Positions 23,519-31,591 of a stretch of 32,486 nucleotides of DNA are shown here, one piece after another. How positions within the stretch are numbered: position 1 is the stretch's first letter; each line of letters begins with the position of its first letter. A program made the position numbers and the translations under genes. The notes beneath the pieces were generated by a model. That model searched no databases and had not been told where the DNA came from. It saw only the letters and a list, made by a program, of their open reading frames with translations. The stretch comes from Vulcanimicrobiota bacterium. GTDB lineage: Bacteria > Pseudomonadota > Gammaproteobacteria > Xanthomonadales > Rhodanobacteraceae. The DNA lies in NCBI GenBank assembly GCA_903970555.1, contig CAJCJD010000124.1:1-32486 (forward strand). Reading direction: 5' to 3'.

Positions 23519-25756
23519 ATGTTGAAATCGTTGCTTGCTTGCTGCTTGGGTGCATCAGTCCTGATAACAAGCTTTTGTGCGTCCGCCGAGATCTCGATCA
23601 TCCCGGAACCGCAACATATCGAAGCGGGCCAGGGCAGTTATCAACTCGATGCCAGCACCGGTATTGACGCTCCGGGCGATGCGCGGGCGCGCGAAATCGT
23701 CTCCTTTTTGCGTGATGCGATCCGCGATCAGACCGGCATCAGGCTTTCCGAAAGTGTGCATGCGCACGGCATCGCGCTGGCGATCGATCCCTCTGTGAAA
23801 GGCGATGAGGCCTACCGGCTTTCTGTTACGCCGCGTGGTGTGATCATCCAGGCGTCGACCGACAAGGGGTTGTTCTGGGGTGTGCAAACCCTGCGTCAGC
23901 TGCTGCCGCTCGAACATGGCGCATCAGCAGCGATTCCTGCAGTTCAGATCGAGGACGCCCCGGCTTTTGCCTATCGCGGTTTCATGCTCGACGTGGGCCG
24001 GCATTTCTATCCGGTGTCCTTTATCAAGAAGCAGCTCAACCTGCTGAGCTATTACAAGATCAACACCTTTCACTGGCATCTCACCGAAGACCAGGGTTGG
24101 CGTCTGCAGATCAACCGTTATCCCAAGCTCACCAGCGTTGGCGCGTGGCGCACCGAAGCCGACGGCAGCCGCTATGGCGGTTTCTACACTCAGGCAGATG
24201 CGCGCGACATCGTTGAATACGCGCGGCAGCGCAATATTGCAGTAATTCCAGAGATTGAAATGCCTGGCCACAGCGTGGCGGCCTTGTCGTCCTATCCCGA
24301 ACTTTCGTGTACGAAGCAGCCACTGCCTGTGCCGACAACATGGGGCGTCTTCAAGGACATTGACTGCGTTGGCGACAAGGGAACCTTCACCTTTTTGCAA
24401 AACGTGCTAGATGAGGTGATGACGCTGTTCCCATCGCCCTATGTGCATATAGGTGGCGATGAAACGCCAAAGGATCGCTGGAAAGATTGCCTATCCTGTC
24501 AGGCATTGATGCACGATCAAGGTCTCAAAGATGAAGAAGGGCTGCAAAGCTATTTCATCAAGCACATTCAAGGTTATCTGACCAGCAAGGACAAAACCTT
24601 GATCGGCTGGGACGAAATTCTCGAAGGTGGCGCGGACAAGAACGCGATCATCGAGATCTGGCGCGGTGACGATGAAGCACGCAAAGCGTTGGAGAATGGC
24701 AACCGCATCATCATCGCAGGCCCGTTTTACATCGATGCGCCGCTCGACAAGTTGACGGTACGGGACATCTATCGCACGGACATCACGCACTCGACGACAC
24801 CTGAAGATGACTCGGTCATCACCGCGCACCGCGCACAAATTCTAGGCGCGGAAGCGCCGTTGTGGAGTGAACGAGCCAATCCATTCAATGCCGAATCGAA
24901 GATGTATCCGCGCTTGCTGGCTTTCGCTGAAAACCTGTGGCGAAGCAACGCTCACGACGATACCGCCTATGCCGACTTCCAGCAGCGCTTGCACGCGCAA
25001 TATCCCTGGCTCGATGCGCAACAGGTCGCCTATGGCCCCGAGGATCGTCCGGTCGTCAACTATTCAGTCACAGTGAATGCAAGCCGCGACGGTTGGCAGT
25101 TGCACGCGAAGCGCGGTTTTGACGATCTGCAAAACCGCTATACCACTGACGGTACCGAGCCGACCGAGCATTCACCTACGTTCGATGACTCGGTGGATCT
25201 GAAACAAGCCGGCACGGTTAACATCATGCCGTTTCGCAAAGGTCTGCGTTACGACAACGCCACCAGCATCACGTTGACCGACAATCTCGCATTGGGACAG
25301 TCGATCACTTTTGCGCAACCGCCGTCTTCCAGCTATGCGCCCGGCAGCGTTCTGCTAGATGGTGTCATCGGCAATGTCGACTTCCACGATGGCCGTTGGG
25401 CCGCGTGGCTTGACAGCAATCTCGACGCTACAGTGGATCTGCAGCGCGACACAACTTTGCACGGCATCAGTATTGGCTTCCTCTCGGCGCCGGAATCGCG
25501 AATCCTGCTGCCAAAACAGGTGGTGTTTTCCGTCTCCTCGGATGGGAAGCATTGGACACAGCTCTACACCGATGCGCCGACGGTTGACCTGTCGTCATCG
25601 CTGCAACGCGTGCAGCGGATCATTTTCACTTCGACGAAACCCATCGTCGCCCGCTATGTTCGCATTGCTGCTGACAGGAACCAGTCACTGCCAACAGCAT
25701 TTCCGCGCGGCGCGACGGACATCTGGTTGTTTGCCGATGAAATTTTGATCCAGTAG
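23519..25756 (+). CDS. Secreted GH20 beta-N-acetylhexosaminidase
   Basis: Predicted to remove terminal beta-GlcNAc or GalNAc. The 745-residue protein has a signal peptide (about residues 1-23, cleavage after ASA). A GH20b N-terminal domain (ISIIPEPQHIEAGQGSYQL onward) is followed by the GH20 barrel from about residue 150 (YRGFMLDVGRHFYPVSFI, FHWHLTEDQGWRLQI). The catalytic Asp314-Glu315 pair lies in HIGGDETPKDRW, and LGAEAPLWSE comes later. The C-terminal part contains a chitobiase-type Fn3-like segment (RYTTDGTEPTEHSPTF) and an F5/8C-like beta-sandwich. ATG 23519 with GGAG eight bases upstream is preferred over TTG 23513. The length and domain order fit Xanthomonadales and Bacteroides exo-hexosaminidases. 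Confidence 0.94.
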   Translation: MLKSLLACCLGASVLITSFCASAEISIIPEPQHIEAGQGSYQLDASTGIDAPGDARAREIVSFLRDAIRDQTGIRLSESVHAHGIALAIDPSVKGDEAYRLSVTPRGVIIQASTDKGLFWGVQTLRQLLPLEHGASAAIPAVQIEDAPAFAYRGFMLDVGRHFYPVSFIKKQLNLLSYYKINTFHWHLTEDQGWRLQINRYPKLTSVGAWRTEADGSRYGGFYTQADARDIVEYARQRNIAVIPEIEMPGHSVAALSSYPELSCTKQPLPVPTTWGVFKDIDCVGDKGTFTFLQNVLDEVMTLFPSPYVHIGGDETPKDRWKDCLSCQALMHDQGLKDEEGLQSYFIKHIQGYLTSKDKTLIGWDEILEGGADKNAIIEIWRGDDEARKALENGNRIIIAGPFYIDAPLDKLTVRDIYRTDITHSTTPEDDSVITAHRAQILGAEAPLWSERANPFNAESKMYPRLLAFAENLWRSNAHDDTAYADFQQRLHAQYPWLDAQQVAYGPEDRPVVNYSVTVNASRDGWQLHAKRGFDDLQNRYTTDGTEPTEHSPTFDDSVDLKQAGTVNIMPFRKGLRYDNATSITLTDNLALGQSITFAQPPSSSYAPGSVLLDGVIGNVDFHDGRWAAWLDSNLDATVDLQRDTTLHGISIGFLSAPESRILLPKQVVFSVSSDGKHWTQLYTDAPTVDLSSSLQRVQRIIFTSTKPIVARYVRIAADRNQSLPTAFPRGATDIWLFADEILIQ

Positions 25757-25789
25757 ATGTGCGGCTGCACTCAGCGCCTCCGAAGACGT

Positions 25790-25840
25790 GGAAACGAAGG
25801 CAATTCATTGATCCGCTCCGGACTTGATTGCCTTCGTTCC
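25790..25840. terminator. Stem-loop between GH20 and convergent SDR gene
   Basis: GGAAACGAAGGCAAT (25790-25804) pairs with ATTGCCTTCGTTCC (25827-25840), with one bulged base and a 22-base loop. It lies between convergent genes, so it may stop transcription in both directions. No long T-run is present. Confidence 0.5.
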
Positions 25841-25859
25841 ATGGATGGGCGTTTGATCC

Positions 25860-26654
25860 TCAGACGATAGATCGCACTACACCGCCATCCACTCGCACGG
25901 CCGCACCTGTGGTGGCCGACGCCTGCTCGGACGCCAGATAGACGCACAGATTAGCCACTTCATCGACCGTGGCCAGGCGTTTGATCAGGGAGGAGGGACG
26001 GTGCGTGGCGATGAAGTCGCGTTCCACCTGATCCTGTGAAACACCTTGCTCGGCGGCGATCTTGGCAAAGAAGTCGCCGACACCTTCCGAACGAGTGGGG
26101 CCAGGCAGCACGGCATTCACGGTAACACCGGTACCCGCCAGGGTTTCGGCGAGACCTCGCGATACCGCAAGCTGTGCCGTCTTGGTCATACCGTAGTGAA
26201 CCATCTCGGGCGGAATCTGCACGCCTGATTCGCTCGAAATGAACTGGATGCGTCCCCAGCCGCGCTTGGCCATACCCTGCGCGTAATGGCGGGAGAGGCG
26301 AATGCCGCTCATCACGTTCACTTCAAAGAAGCGTTGCCAGTCTTCATCGGGGATATCGAAGAACGCCTTCGGCTCGAAGATGCCAAGGTTGTTCACCAAT
26401 ATGTCGGCATCGGGTATTTGTGCCATCAGGTGCTCGGCGCCTTTGCGAGAACCAAGGTCACCGGCCACGCCTTTGAGGTTGGCGGCGTTCACGTTCTTGG
26501 TGATGATGGTAAGTGCCTCATCGACACGCTCCTGCGTACGGCCGGTGACGACAACCTGGGCGCCCGCTGCAGCAAGACCTGTCGCGATCGCCAGGCCAAT
26601 GCCGGCGGTGGAACCCGTAACGATCGCCCGGCGATTCTTTAGATTGATTTGCAT
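25860..26654 (-). CDS. SDR-family oxidoreductase
   Basis: NAD(P)-dependent short-chain dehydrogenase of 264 residues with unknown substrate. The cofactor motif is TGSTAGIG (residues 14-21). VVTGRTQER after beta-2 suggests NADP, and NNLG and the Ser-Tyr-Lys set (SSESG, YGMTK) are present. It ends with the usual TGAAVRVDGGVVRSIV. A good CAGGAG site precedes ATG 26654. It lies 139 bases after another SDR gene on the same strand; these two are similar in fold but not close copies. Nothing links it to fucose except proximity. Confidence 0.85.
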   Translation of the reverse strand: MQINLKNRRAIVTGSTAGIGLAIATGLAAAGAQVVVTGRTQERVDEALTIITKNVNAANLKGVAGDLGSRKGAEHLMAQIPDADILVNNLGIFEPKAFFDIPDEDWQRFFEVNVMSGIRLSRHYAQGMAKRGWGRIQFISSESGVQIPPEMVHYGMTKTAQLAVSRGLAETLAGTGVTVNAVLPGPTRSEGVGDFFAKIAAEQGVSQDQVERDFIATHRPSSLIKRLATVDEVANLCVYLASEQASATTGAAVRVDGGVVRSIV

Positions 26655-26793
26655 GACATGCTCCTGCCACGTTTAGAGGGGTATTTGTTCGAATGCTACG
26701 CCGCAAACTTGGTGGCTGAATTGGAGGATTCAATCACCGATAGCCACGAGCTTGGTGGCACCCGCCCCGAGCAAGGGGCAGCGCGCCGGTGGA

Positions 26794-27543
26794 TTAGAGC
26801 TGGCTCATCCCACCATCGACGATGATTTCGCTACCGACGATGAACGCGGACTCCCGCGCGGAGAGATGCAGGATGGTCGTGGCGAGCTCTTCAGCCGTAC
26901 CAAAGCGCCCCAGCGGAACCTGTGCCTGAATATGCGCAGCTGTAGCCTCCAGCGTTGCAGTGTCCATGCCGAGCTTGCCGTAAAGCGGCGTGCTGATCGG
27001 GCCTGGGCTTACGACATTCACGCGTACACCCCGTGGCAGCAATTCGGCCGACAACGTCTTGGCGAGCGAAATTAGCGCTGCTTTGCTTGCCGCGTAAACC
27101 GACGATCCCGGCATTCCAATGTGCGCATTGATCGAGCCATTGATCACGATCGCCGCACCATCATTCAGGCGGGAAAGCAGTGCCTGGATCTGGAAATAAG
27201 CGCCTTTGACATTGATATCGAAGCTTTGATCCCATAGCGCTTCGTTGACGTCCGTGAAGGGCGCGAACTTGGCGACGCCTGCGTTGATGAAGATCGCGTC
27301 GAGCTTAATGCCGCGGTTCACCAGTTCATCGGCCAATTGCCTGGCGCCTGCAACGGACCCCGCGTCATTGCGCAAAGCAATCGCCTGCGCGCCTAGCGCG
27401 GCCTTGGCTTGATCCAGCGTTCCGATGTCGCGCCCGGTAATGATGACGCGCGCACCTTCGGCGGCATAGGCCTTGGCGGCAGCCAGGCCAATGCCGCTGT
27501 TGCCACCGGTAACGAGTACGGTTTTGTCGGTAAAACGGTTCAT
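26794..27543 (-). CDS. SDR-family oxidoreductase next to a divergent LysR gene
   Basis: A classical short-chain dehydrogenase of 249 residues. It has TGGNSGIG (residues 12-19), the NADP-type IITGRD, the FINAG strand, NGSINAHIG and the catalytic YAASK, with the closing SEIIVDGGMSQL. ATG at 27543 has CGGAG upstream; the frame extends 14 codons further but without support. The gene is divergent from a LysR regulator over about 106 bases, a layout in which the regulator often controls the oxidoreductase. Substrate unknown; quinone or aldehyde reductase roles are common for this arrangement. Confidence 0.85.
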   Translation of the reverse strand: MNRFTDKTVLVTGGNSGIGLAAAKAYAAEGARVIITGRDIGTLDQAKAALGAQAIALRNDAGSVAGARQLADELVNRGIKLDAIFINAGVAKFAPFTDVNEALWDQSFDINVKGAYFQIQALLSRLNDGAAIVINGSINAHIGMPGSSVYAASKAALISLAKTLSAELLPRGVRVNVVSPGPISTPLYGKLGMDTATLEATAAHIQAQVPLGRFGTAEELATTILHLSARESAFIVGSEIIVDGGMSQL

Positions 27544-27649
27544 GATGTGCTCCGATAAGGTCGGGGTGGTTGGGATGGACGTCATCTTGAGCGTGTGACG
27601 CTATCTTGCCGTACCATTGTTTCGACGCACTCGTTCGAAAGGATCGAAC
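27544..27649. promoter_or_regulatory. Divergent SDR / lysR intergenic region
   Basis: The 106-base gap between divergent genes should hold both promoters and a LysR site. Three TCGA-containing repeats (TTTCGA, GTTCGAA, ATCGAA) sit at 27620-27648 just before the lysR start. No T-N11-A LysR box could be fixed with confidence. Confidence 0.3.
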
Positions 27650-28564
27650 ATGTTGTCCGAAGACGAATTGGCCTTGCTGGAAGCCATCCGCGTGAGCGGA
27701 AGCCTTACGCGCGCGGCGGCCCTTCTAGGTAAGGCGCCATCGACCGTTTCGCATGCCGCGCGCCAGCTTGAAGCGCGATTCGATGCGCTGCTGTTCGATC
27801 GCCGCCGCTATCGCCTGCAATTAACGCCGGCCGGCCACTTGCTAGCCCAAGAGGCGGCACGCTTGATGCTGGACGTTTCGCGCCTCACGCGACGGGTGAA
27901 GCAAGTGGCCGGTGGCTGGGAAGACCGGCTTTGGATGGTGAGCGACGAAATTCTGGAATACGAAACACTGCTGCCGCTGATTCGCTCTTTCGACGCCCTG
28001 CAATCCGGTGTGACTCTACGCATCACCCACGAAGTGTTGAACGGAACATGGGAGGCACTGCGTGACGGTCGCGTAGATCTCATCGTAGGGGCTACGAATG
28101 AGCCGCCTGCCATGCCGAAGCTGCGCTGGTTTGAATTGGGTGCCATGGAATGGATTTTTGCTGTCTCGCCGCGCCATCCCTTGGCTAAAGCAAAAGGGCC
28201 TTTGCAACAGGAACAATTGGCGTCTTATCGCGCCATTGTCGTTGCCGACTCGTCGCGAAGCATCGAGGGTCGCGGCTATGGATTGCTGAGCGGTCAGGCC
28301 ACCCTGGCTGTTCCAAGCATGCGCGCCAAGATCCTGTCGCAACGCGATAGTCTTGGCGTCGGCTGGCTACCTCGACATCGCGTCGCATCGCTACTCTCAC
28401 GCGGCGAACTGGTAGAAAAACGCGTTGCCGAGCCACGCGAGCCGAACATACTGTATGTGGCATGGCGCAGCGATCATCAGGGTAGGGCGCTGGAATGGTG
28501 GTTGGAGCAGCTTGGGCAACCACGCTTAGCGAAGCGACTGATCCAGGGAATAGACCCGTTCTGA
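27650..28564 (+). CDS. LysR-family transcriptional regulator
   Basis: A 304-residue regulator. The N-terminal helix-turn-helix (residues 3-62) reads ELALLEAIRVSGSLTRAAAL, then KAPSTVSHAARQLEARFDALLFDRR and LTPAG. The effector-binding domain follows from about residue 90, with the typical LIVGATNEPP and GVGWLPRHRV strands. ATG 27650 with AAAGGA upstream is preferred to a TTG at 27617. It is divergent from the SDR gene at 27543 and probably controls it and itself. The effector is unknown. Confidence 0.9.
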   Translation: MLSEDELALLEAIRVSGSLTRAAALLGKAPSTVSHAARQLEARFDALLFDRRRYRLQLTPAGHLLAQEAARLMLDVSRLTRRVKQVAGGWEDRLWMVSDEILEYETLLPLIRSFDALQSGVTLRITHEVLNGTWEALRDGRVDLIVGATNEPPAMPKLRWFELGAMEWIFAVSPRHPLAKAKGPLQQEQLASYRAIVVADSSRSIEGRGYGLLSGQATLAVPSMRAKILSQRDSLGVGWLPRHRVASLLSRGELVEKRVAEPREPNILYVAWRSDHQGRALEWWLEQLGQPRLAKRLIQGIDPF

Positions 28565-28660
28565 CGCCCGTCGCACTTGAACAGGCGCTTTAACGTGAGA
28601 AGATGACGCGGTTACGGCTCACCATGAAGCGTTGTCTATAACGTTCGGGGACTGGCCGCT

Positions 28661-30313
28661 GTGCGCAACCATCACTTCATTATTTGGGTTTGTCGCTTCC
28701 TTGCCATGGCCGGGTTGTGCCTGCTGACTGCGTGCAATGTGCCAGTCAAACGTCATGTTGCCGAAGCGGCGTCACAAGTTAATCTGACAGCCGCGAAGGA
28801 CTTTGCCAGAGAGGCCGCCAACGAGCCTCGCCCAGAATGGTCGGCCCGCGCGTGGCTGCACTGTGCCGCCACGGCCTACCTCGCTGCCGACACGCGTGAC
28901 AAAGACCGAGGTAGCGAAGCGATTTCGCTAAGCACTACATGCACGAACAAATTCTTGGGTTTCATACTGAGTGATGAAAGCCTTCGTTGGACATCGACGA
29001 CGATACATATTGCCGATGTGCCGCTCACGGTCGATTTGCACGGCATATCACCCACATTGGTTGGCCCAGTTCAATTGATCCATGCGGACGATGTAGAAGT
29101 GCCTGCATCAATGGGCGCTCGCGCAGTTACCACCGGATTAGGTGTCGCACTGGTGGCCTCGACACCGCGTTGCGGCGATCGTCCGGTTTGCAGCCTGTAT
29201 CCATCGGAAGGCATATTTCGGCCTGCAACAGCCTGGATCCAAGCAGACAAGGATGGCCATCTAAGTCTGGTGTTGAGTGATCCCGTGATGCATCCGGTCG
29301 TCACTATAGGCTCTTACACCTATCCCTTGACGGCCGACGTAACCGCCCCTTTTGCGATGTTGTTTGATTCATCGCGTCTCAAACACCTGGCCTGGTGGAA
29401 CCTGATCGGCGGCAAGCAGATCGGTTTACGTCAGGGTGTTTATCTACTGGAAGACTATGACCCACATAAAACGCCGATTGTGATGATTCACGGTCTCGGC
29501 GCGAGCCCGCTGGTTTGGGCGCGTCTTACAAATCAGATTTTCAATTCGCCGGATCTCCGCGCGCGTTACCAAGTGTGGCAAGTGGTCTACCAGACGAATG
29601 CTCCTTTGCTGGTCAATCGGCTGCGCGTGCAAGAATTTCTCGACAGCGCGTGGGCACTTATCGATCCGGATGGAAAAGATCCATCACGGCAGGGCGTAGT
29701 GCTGATCGGACACAGCATGGGCGGTGTGGTTGCGCGCCTGTTGACCACCAACAGCGACAACGTGATTTGGGACGCGGTCAGCACCGTACCCTTCGATCAG
29801 ACACGTGGCAGTGCAAGCGATCTGGCCTTGAGCCACAAAATTTTCTTCTTTACACCCTATCCCGGCATTAAAAAGGCGATTTTTCTAGCAGCGCCGCATT
29901 TCGGCAGTCCGCTTTCTGACGATTTCATCGGCCATCTGGCCATCCACATTGTGATGCCGCGCGGTCCGGAGATGGATGCACTTCGGCATATTGTGGCCGC
30001 AAATGATTCGACGCTTCGACCTGCCTTACTGAGTTTTTATCGTAAGGAGGGCCTCAGCAGCATCAGCACGTTGAGCATGAACCAACCCGTCAGCCACGCC
30101 GAAGAGTCGCTGATGCCAGTCAAAGGTGTTCGCTACTTTACTATCGCCGGAAAGCTACCCGGCGCCGACGAAACTGGTGATGGCGTAGTGCCTCTGACAA
30201 GTGCGATTCTTCCTGGTGCCGAATCTACGACCATCGTCACTTCCGGCCACAAGGTCTATGAGAATGACGAGGCCATCGCGCAGGTCATAAAGATACTGCG
30301 CGAGCAGCCATAA
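28661..30313 (+). CDS. Alpha/beta-hydrolase lipoprotein, lipase/esterase-like
   Basis: A predicted membrane-anchored esterase or lipase of 550 residues. The GTG start gives a lipoprotein signal ending LCLLTAC, with Cys24 as the lipidated residue; no alternative start keeps the full signal. The first 260 residues form an unassigned domain. The alpha/beta-hydrolase domain follows, with the oxyanion loop MIHGLGASPLVWARL, the nucleophile Ser352 in LIGHSMGGVVARLL, and a probable Asp507 (TGDGVVPL) and His530 (TSGHKVYEND). The ribosome-binding site is weak. It stands alone between lysR and the convergent msrB gene. Substrate unknown; triacylglycerol lipase and phospholipase are both possible. Confidence 0.85.
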   Translation: MRNHHFIIWVCRFLAMAGLCLLTACNVPVKRHVAEAASQVNLTAAKDFAREAANEPRPEWSARAWLHCAATAYLAADTRDKDRGSEAISLSTTCTNKFLGFILSDESLRWTSTTIHIADVPLTVDLHGISPTLVGPVQLIHADDVEVPASMGARAVTTGLGVALVASTPRCGDRPVCSLYPSEGIFRPATAWIQADKDGHLSLVLSDPVMHPVVTIGSYTYPLTADVTAPFAMLFDSSRLKHLAWWNLIGGKQIGLRQGVYLLEDYDPHKTPIVMIHGLGASPLVWARLTNQIFNSPDLRARYQVWQVVYQTNAPLLVNRLRVQEFLDSAWALIDPDGKDPSRQGVVLIGHSMGGVVARLLTTNSDNVIWDAVSTVPFDQTRGSASDLALSHKIFFFTPYPGIKKAIFLAAPHFGSPLSDDFIGHLAIHIVMPRGPEMDALRHIVAANDSTLRPALLSFYRKEGLSSISTLSMNQPVSHAEESLMPVKGVRYFTIAGKLPGADETGDGVVPLTSAILPGAESTTIVTSGHKVYENDEAIAQVIKILREQP

Positions 30314-30322
30314 ACATGCCCT

Positions 30323-30377
30323 GATTAGGTTGGCGCTTGGAGGCGTGTGTTGCTTCGGGCACGTCAGCCAACCAATC
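30323..30377. terminator. Long imperfect hairpin between convergent genes
   Basis: GATTAGGTTGGC (30323-30334) pairs with GCCAACCAATC (30367-30377), with one bulged base and a 32-base loop. It lies between the lipase-like gene and the convergent msrB. It lacks a T-run, so a terminator role is only suggested by place. Confidence 0.3.
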
Positions 30378-30388
30378 GGCAAAGCGAT

Positions 30389-30814
30389 TCAGTCCGGAAC
30401 AAAGTTCATCGCCACGCCGTTCATGCAATAGCGCAGACCGGTCGGCGGTGGCCCATCGGGAAATACGTGTCCAAGATGACCGCCGCAGCGGCTGCATTGG
30501 ACCTCGGTACGATGCATGTTGTAACTGTCATCATCCATTGTTTCGATCGAGCCAGCGACCGGCGTATCGAAACTCGGCCACCCGGTGCCACTCTCGAATT
30601 TGGTTTCAGAGGTGAATAGTCGTTGACCGCAACCTGCGCACACGAATGCCCCTGTTCGTTCTTCATGGAGCAGTGCGCAGCTGCCCGGGCGTTCCGTGCC
30701 ATGCCCCCGCAATACGTCGTATTGCTCGGCGGTTAGCAACCGGCGCCATTCGGCATCCGTGTGGGTGACTTCGTAATGTTTGATGGGTGGTGTTGTAGAG
30801 CGCGGATCACTCAT
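30389..30814 (-). CDS. msrB: Peptide-methionine (R)-S-oxide reductase MsrB
   Basis: Reduces methionine-R-sulfoxide in damaged proteins. The 141-residue protein has the complete SelR domain: two zinc CxxC pairs (Cys59/Cys62 in CAGC, Cys107/Cys110 in CSRC), FESGTGWPSF, HLGHVFPDGPPPTGLRYC and the catalytic Cys130 in RYCMNG. Cys46 in GTERPGSCALL is in the region where some MsrBs carry an alternative recycling cysteine. There is no signal peptide, so it is cytoplasmic. AAGGAG precedes ATG 30814. It is transcribed alone, leftwards. Confidence 0.96.
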   Translation of the reverse strand: MSDPRSTTPPIKHYEVTHTDAEWRRLLTAEQYDVLRGHGTERPGSCALLHEERTGAFVCAGCGQRLFTSETKFESGTGWPSFDTPVAGSIETMDDDSYNMHRTEVQCSRCGGHLGHVFPDGPPPTGLRYCMNGVAMNFVPD

Positions 30815-30830
30815 GGGATGAACTCCTTCC

Positions 30831-30849
30831 TATGTGGCCACACCACATA
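30831..30849. repeat. Perfect 7-bp inverted repeat upstream of msrB
   Basis: TATGTGG (30831-30837) and CCACATA (30843-30849) are separated by CCACA. The repeat lies 17 bases before the msrB start, overlapping its likely leader, and 130 bases before the next rightward gene. It could be an operator or mRNA hairpin. Confidence 0.4.
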
Positions 30850-30979
30850 TGGGGGCGATTGGCACAGGCGCAAATTGATCCCCGCGCAATAGTCGAAAAG
30901 CTAAAGCGGGGCTCACTGGCCTTGCGTCAGCCATGCATGTTGCGTAGCGTAAATGTATTGCTCAAAAGGTACGTTATCG

Positions 30980-31318
30980 ATGCGTTATCTATCGCTGATG
31001 CTTCTGGCGCCCTGGCTGATTGTCCTTGCATGGGCGTACTTGGCATTGCACAAAAGGCCTGCCCGGAGCGCCGCGCAACGTATCTTCGATGCGCTGGCCG
31101 TTACTGTCGCTGCGATTGTTTCGATATGGTCCGCGTTACTTGCTTTCAGTTCTGTGGTGGTCAAAACGGTAGGCGCGCTGGGACCCGAGAGCGGAGGCAT
31201 TTGGAAGCAGGTCGCTCCGGCCCTTTACGGTTATGGCACATTTGTGGCGGTGCTTGTTATCGCCATGCTCGTGCGCCGGATGATCTGGCGGCGCGGCAAC
31301 CCGTCACAACCGCAATAA
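30980..31318 (+). CDS. Small membrane protein with three predicted helices
   Basis: An unrecognised 112-residue protein. Hydrophobic segments lie at about residues 4-22 (LSLMLLAPWLIVLAWAYLAL), 40-65 (ALAVTVAAIVSIWSALLAFS) and 88-104 (YGTFVAVLVIAMLVRR). A basic C-terminus (RRMIWRRGNPSQPQ) probably faces the cytoplasm. ATG 30980 with AAAGG upstream gives a clean first helix; an in-frame ATG at 30953 adds nine polar residues. It stands alone between msrB and the thiolase gene. No function can be given. Confidence 0.65.
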   Translation: MRYLSLMLLAPWLIVLAWAYLALHKRPARSAAQRIFDALAVTVAAIVSIWSALLAFSSVVVKTVGALGPESGGIWKQVAPALYGYGTFVAVLVIAMLVRRMIWRRGNPSQPQ

Positions 31319-31591
31319 CGGTAATGCAGTCTGCGCGCAGCCTTTACCTGCATCCTTAGTCACATCCGCCGCAGGATACTGAGGTAAGCGCCGGTGTTGT
31401 TTTCGGCTGTTTGCCTATCGATCATTCGTTTTACGATTACATTACGATCATAATATTATTTTGGCCAAATGCCCCGGCGATCGCAAAAGTGCGGATGCCT
31501 AGTCTTCTTATTGTCCGGCGAACCCTGCTTGCGGAGACGCAATGCCAATTCGCTCAGCGAATCAGAAACGTGCCAACTCTTTGGAAAACTC
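31319..31591 (+). promoter_or_regulatory. Thiolase upstream region with AT-rich promoter candidate
   Basis: A 273-base gap without a convincing gene. An AT-rich island at 31425-31462 contains TTTACG (31430-31435), 18 bases, TATTAT (31454-31459), a plausible sigma-70 promoter for the thiolase about 130 bases downstream. A rightward open frame at 31411-31605 crosses the thiolase start and does not look coding. Confidence 0.4.

Noticed and set aside
25860-27543. The two SDR genes as extra fucose enzymes
   Set aside because: The pathway already has its SDR at 7665. These two sit behind a terminator-like hairpin with their own LysR gene, so a fucose role is not supported.
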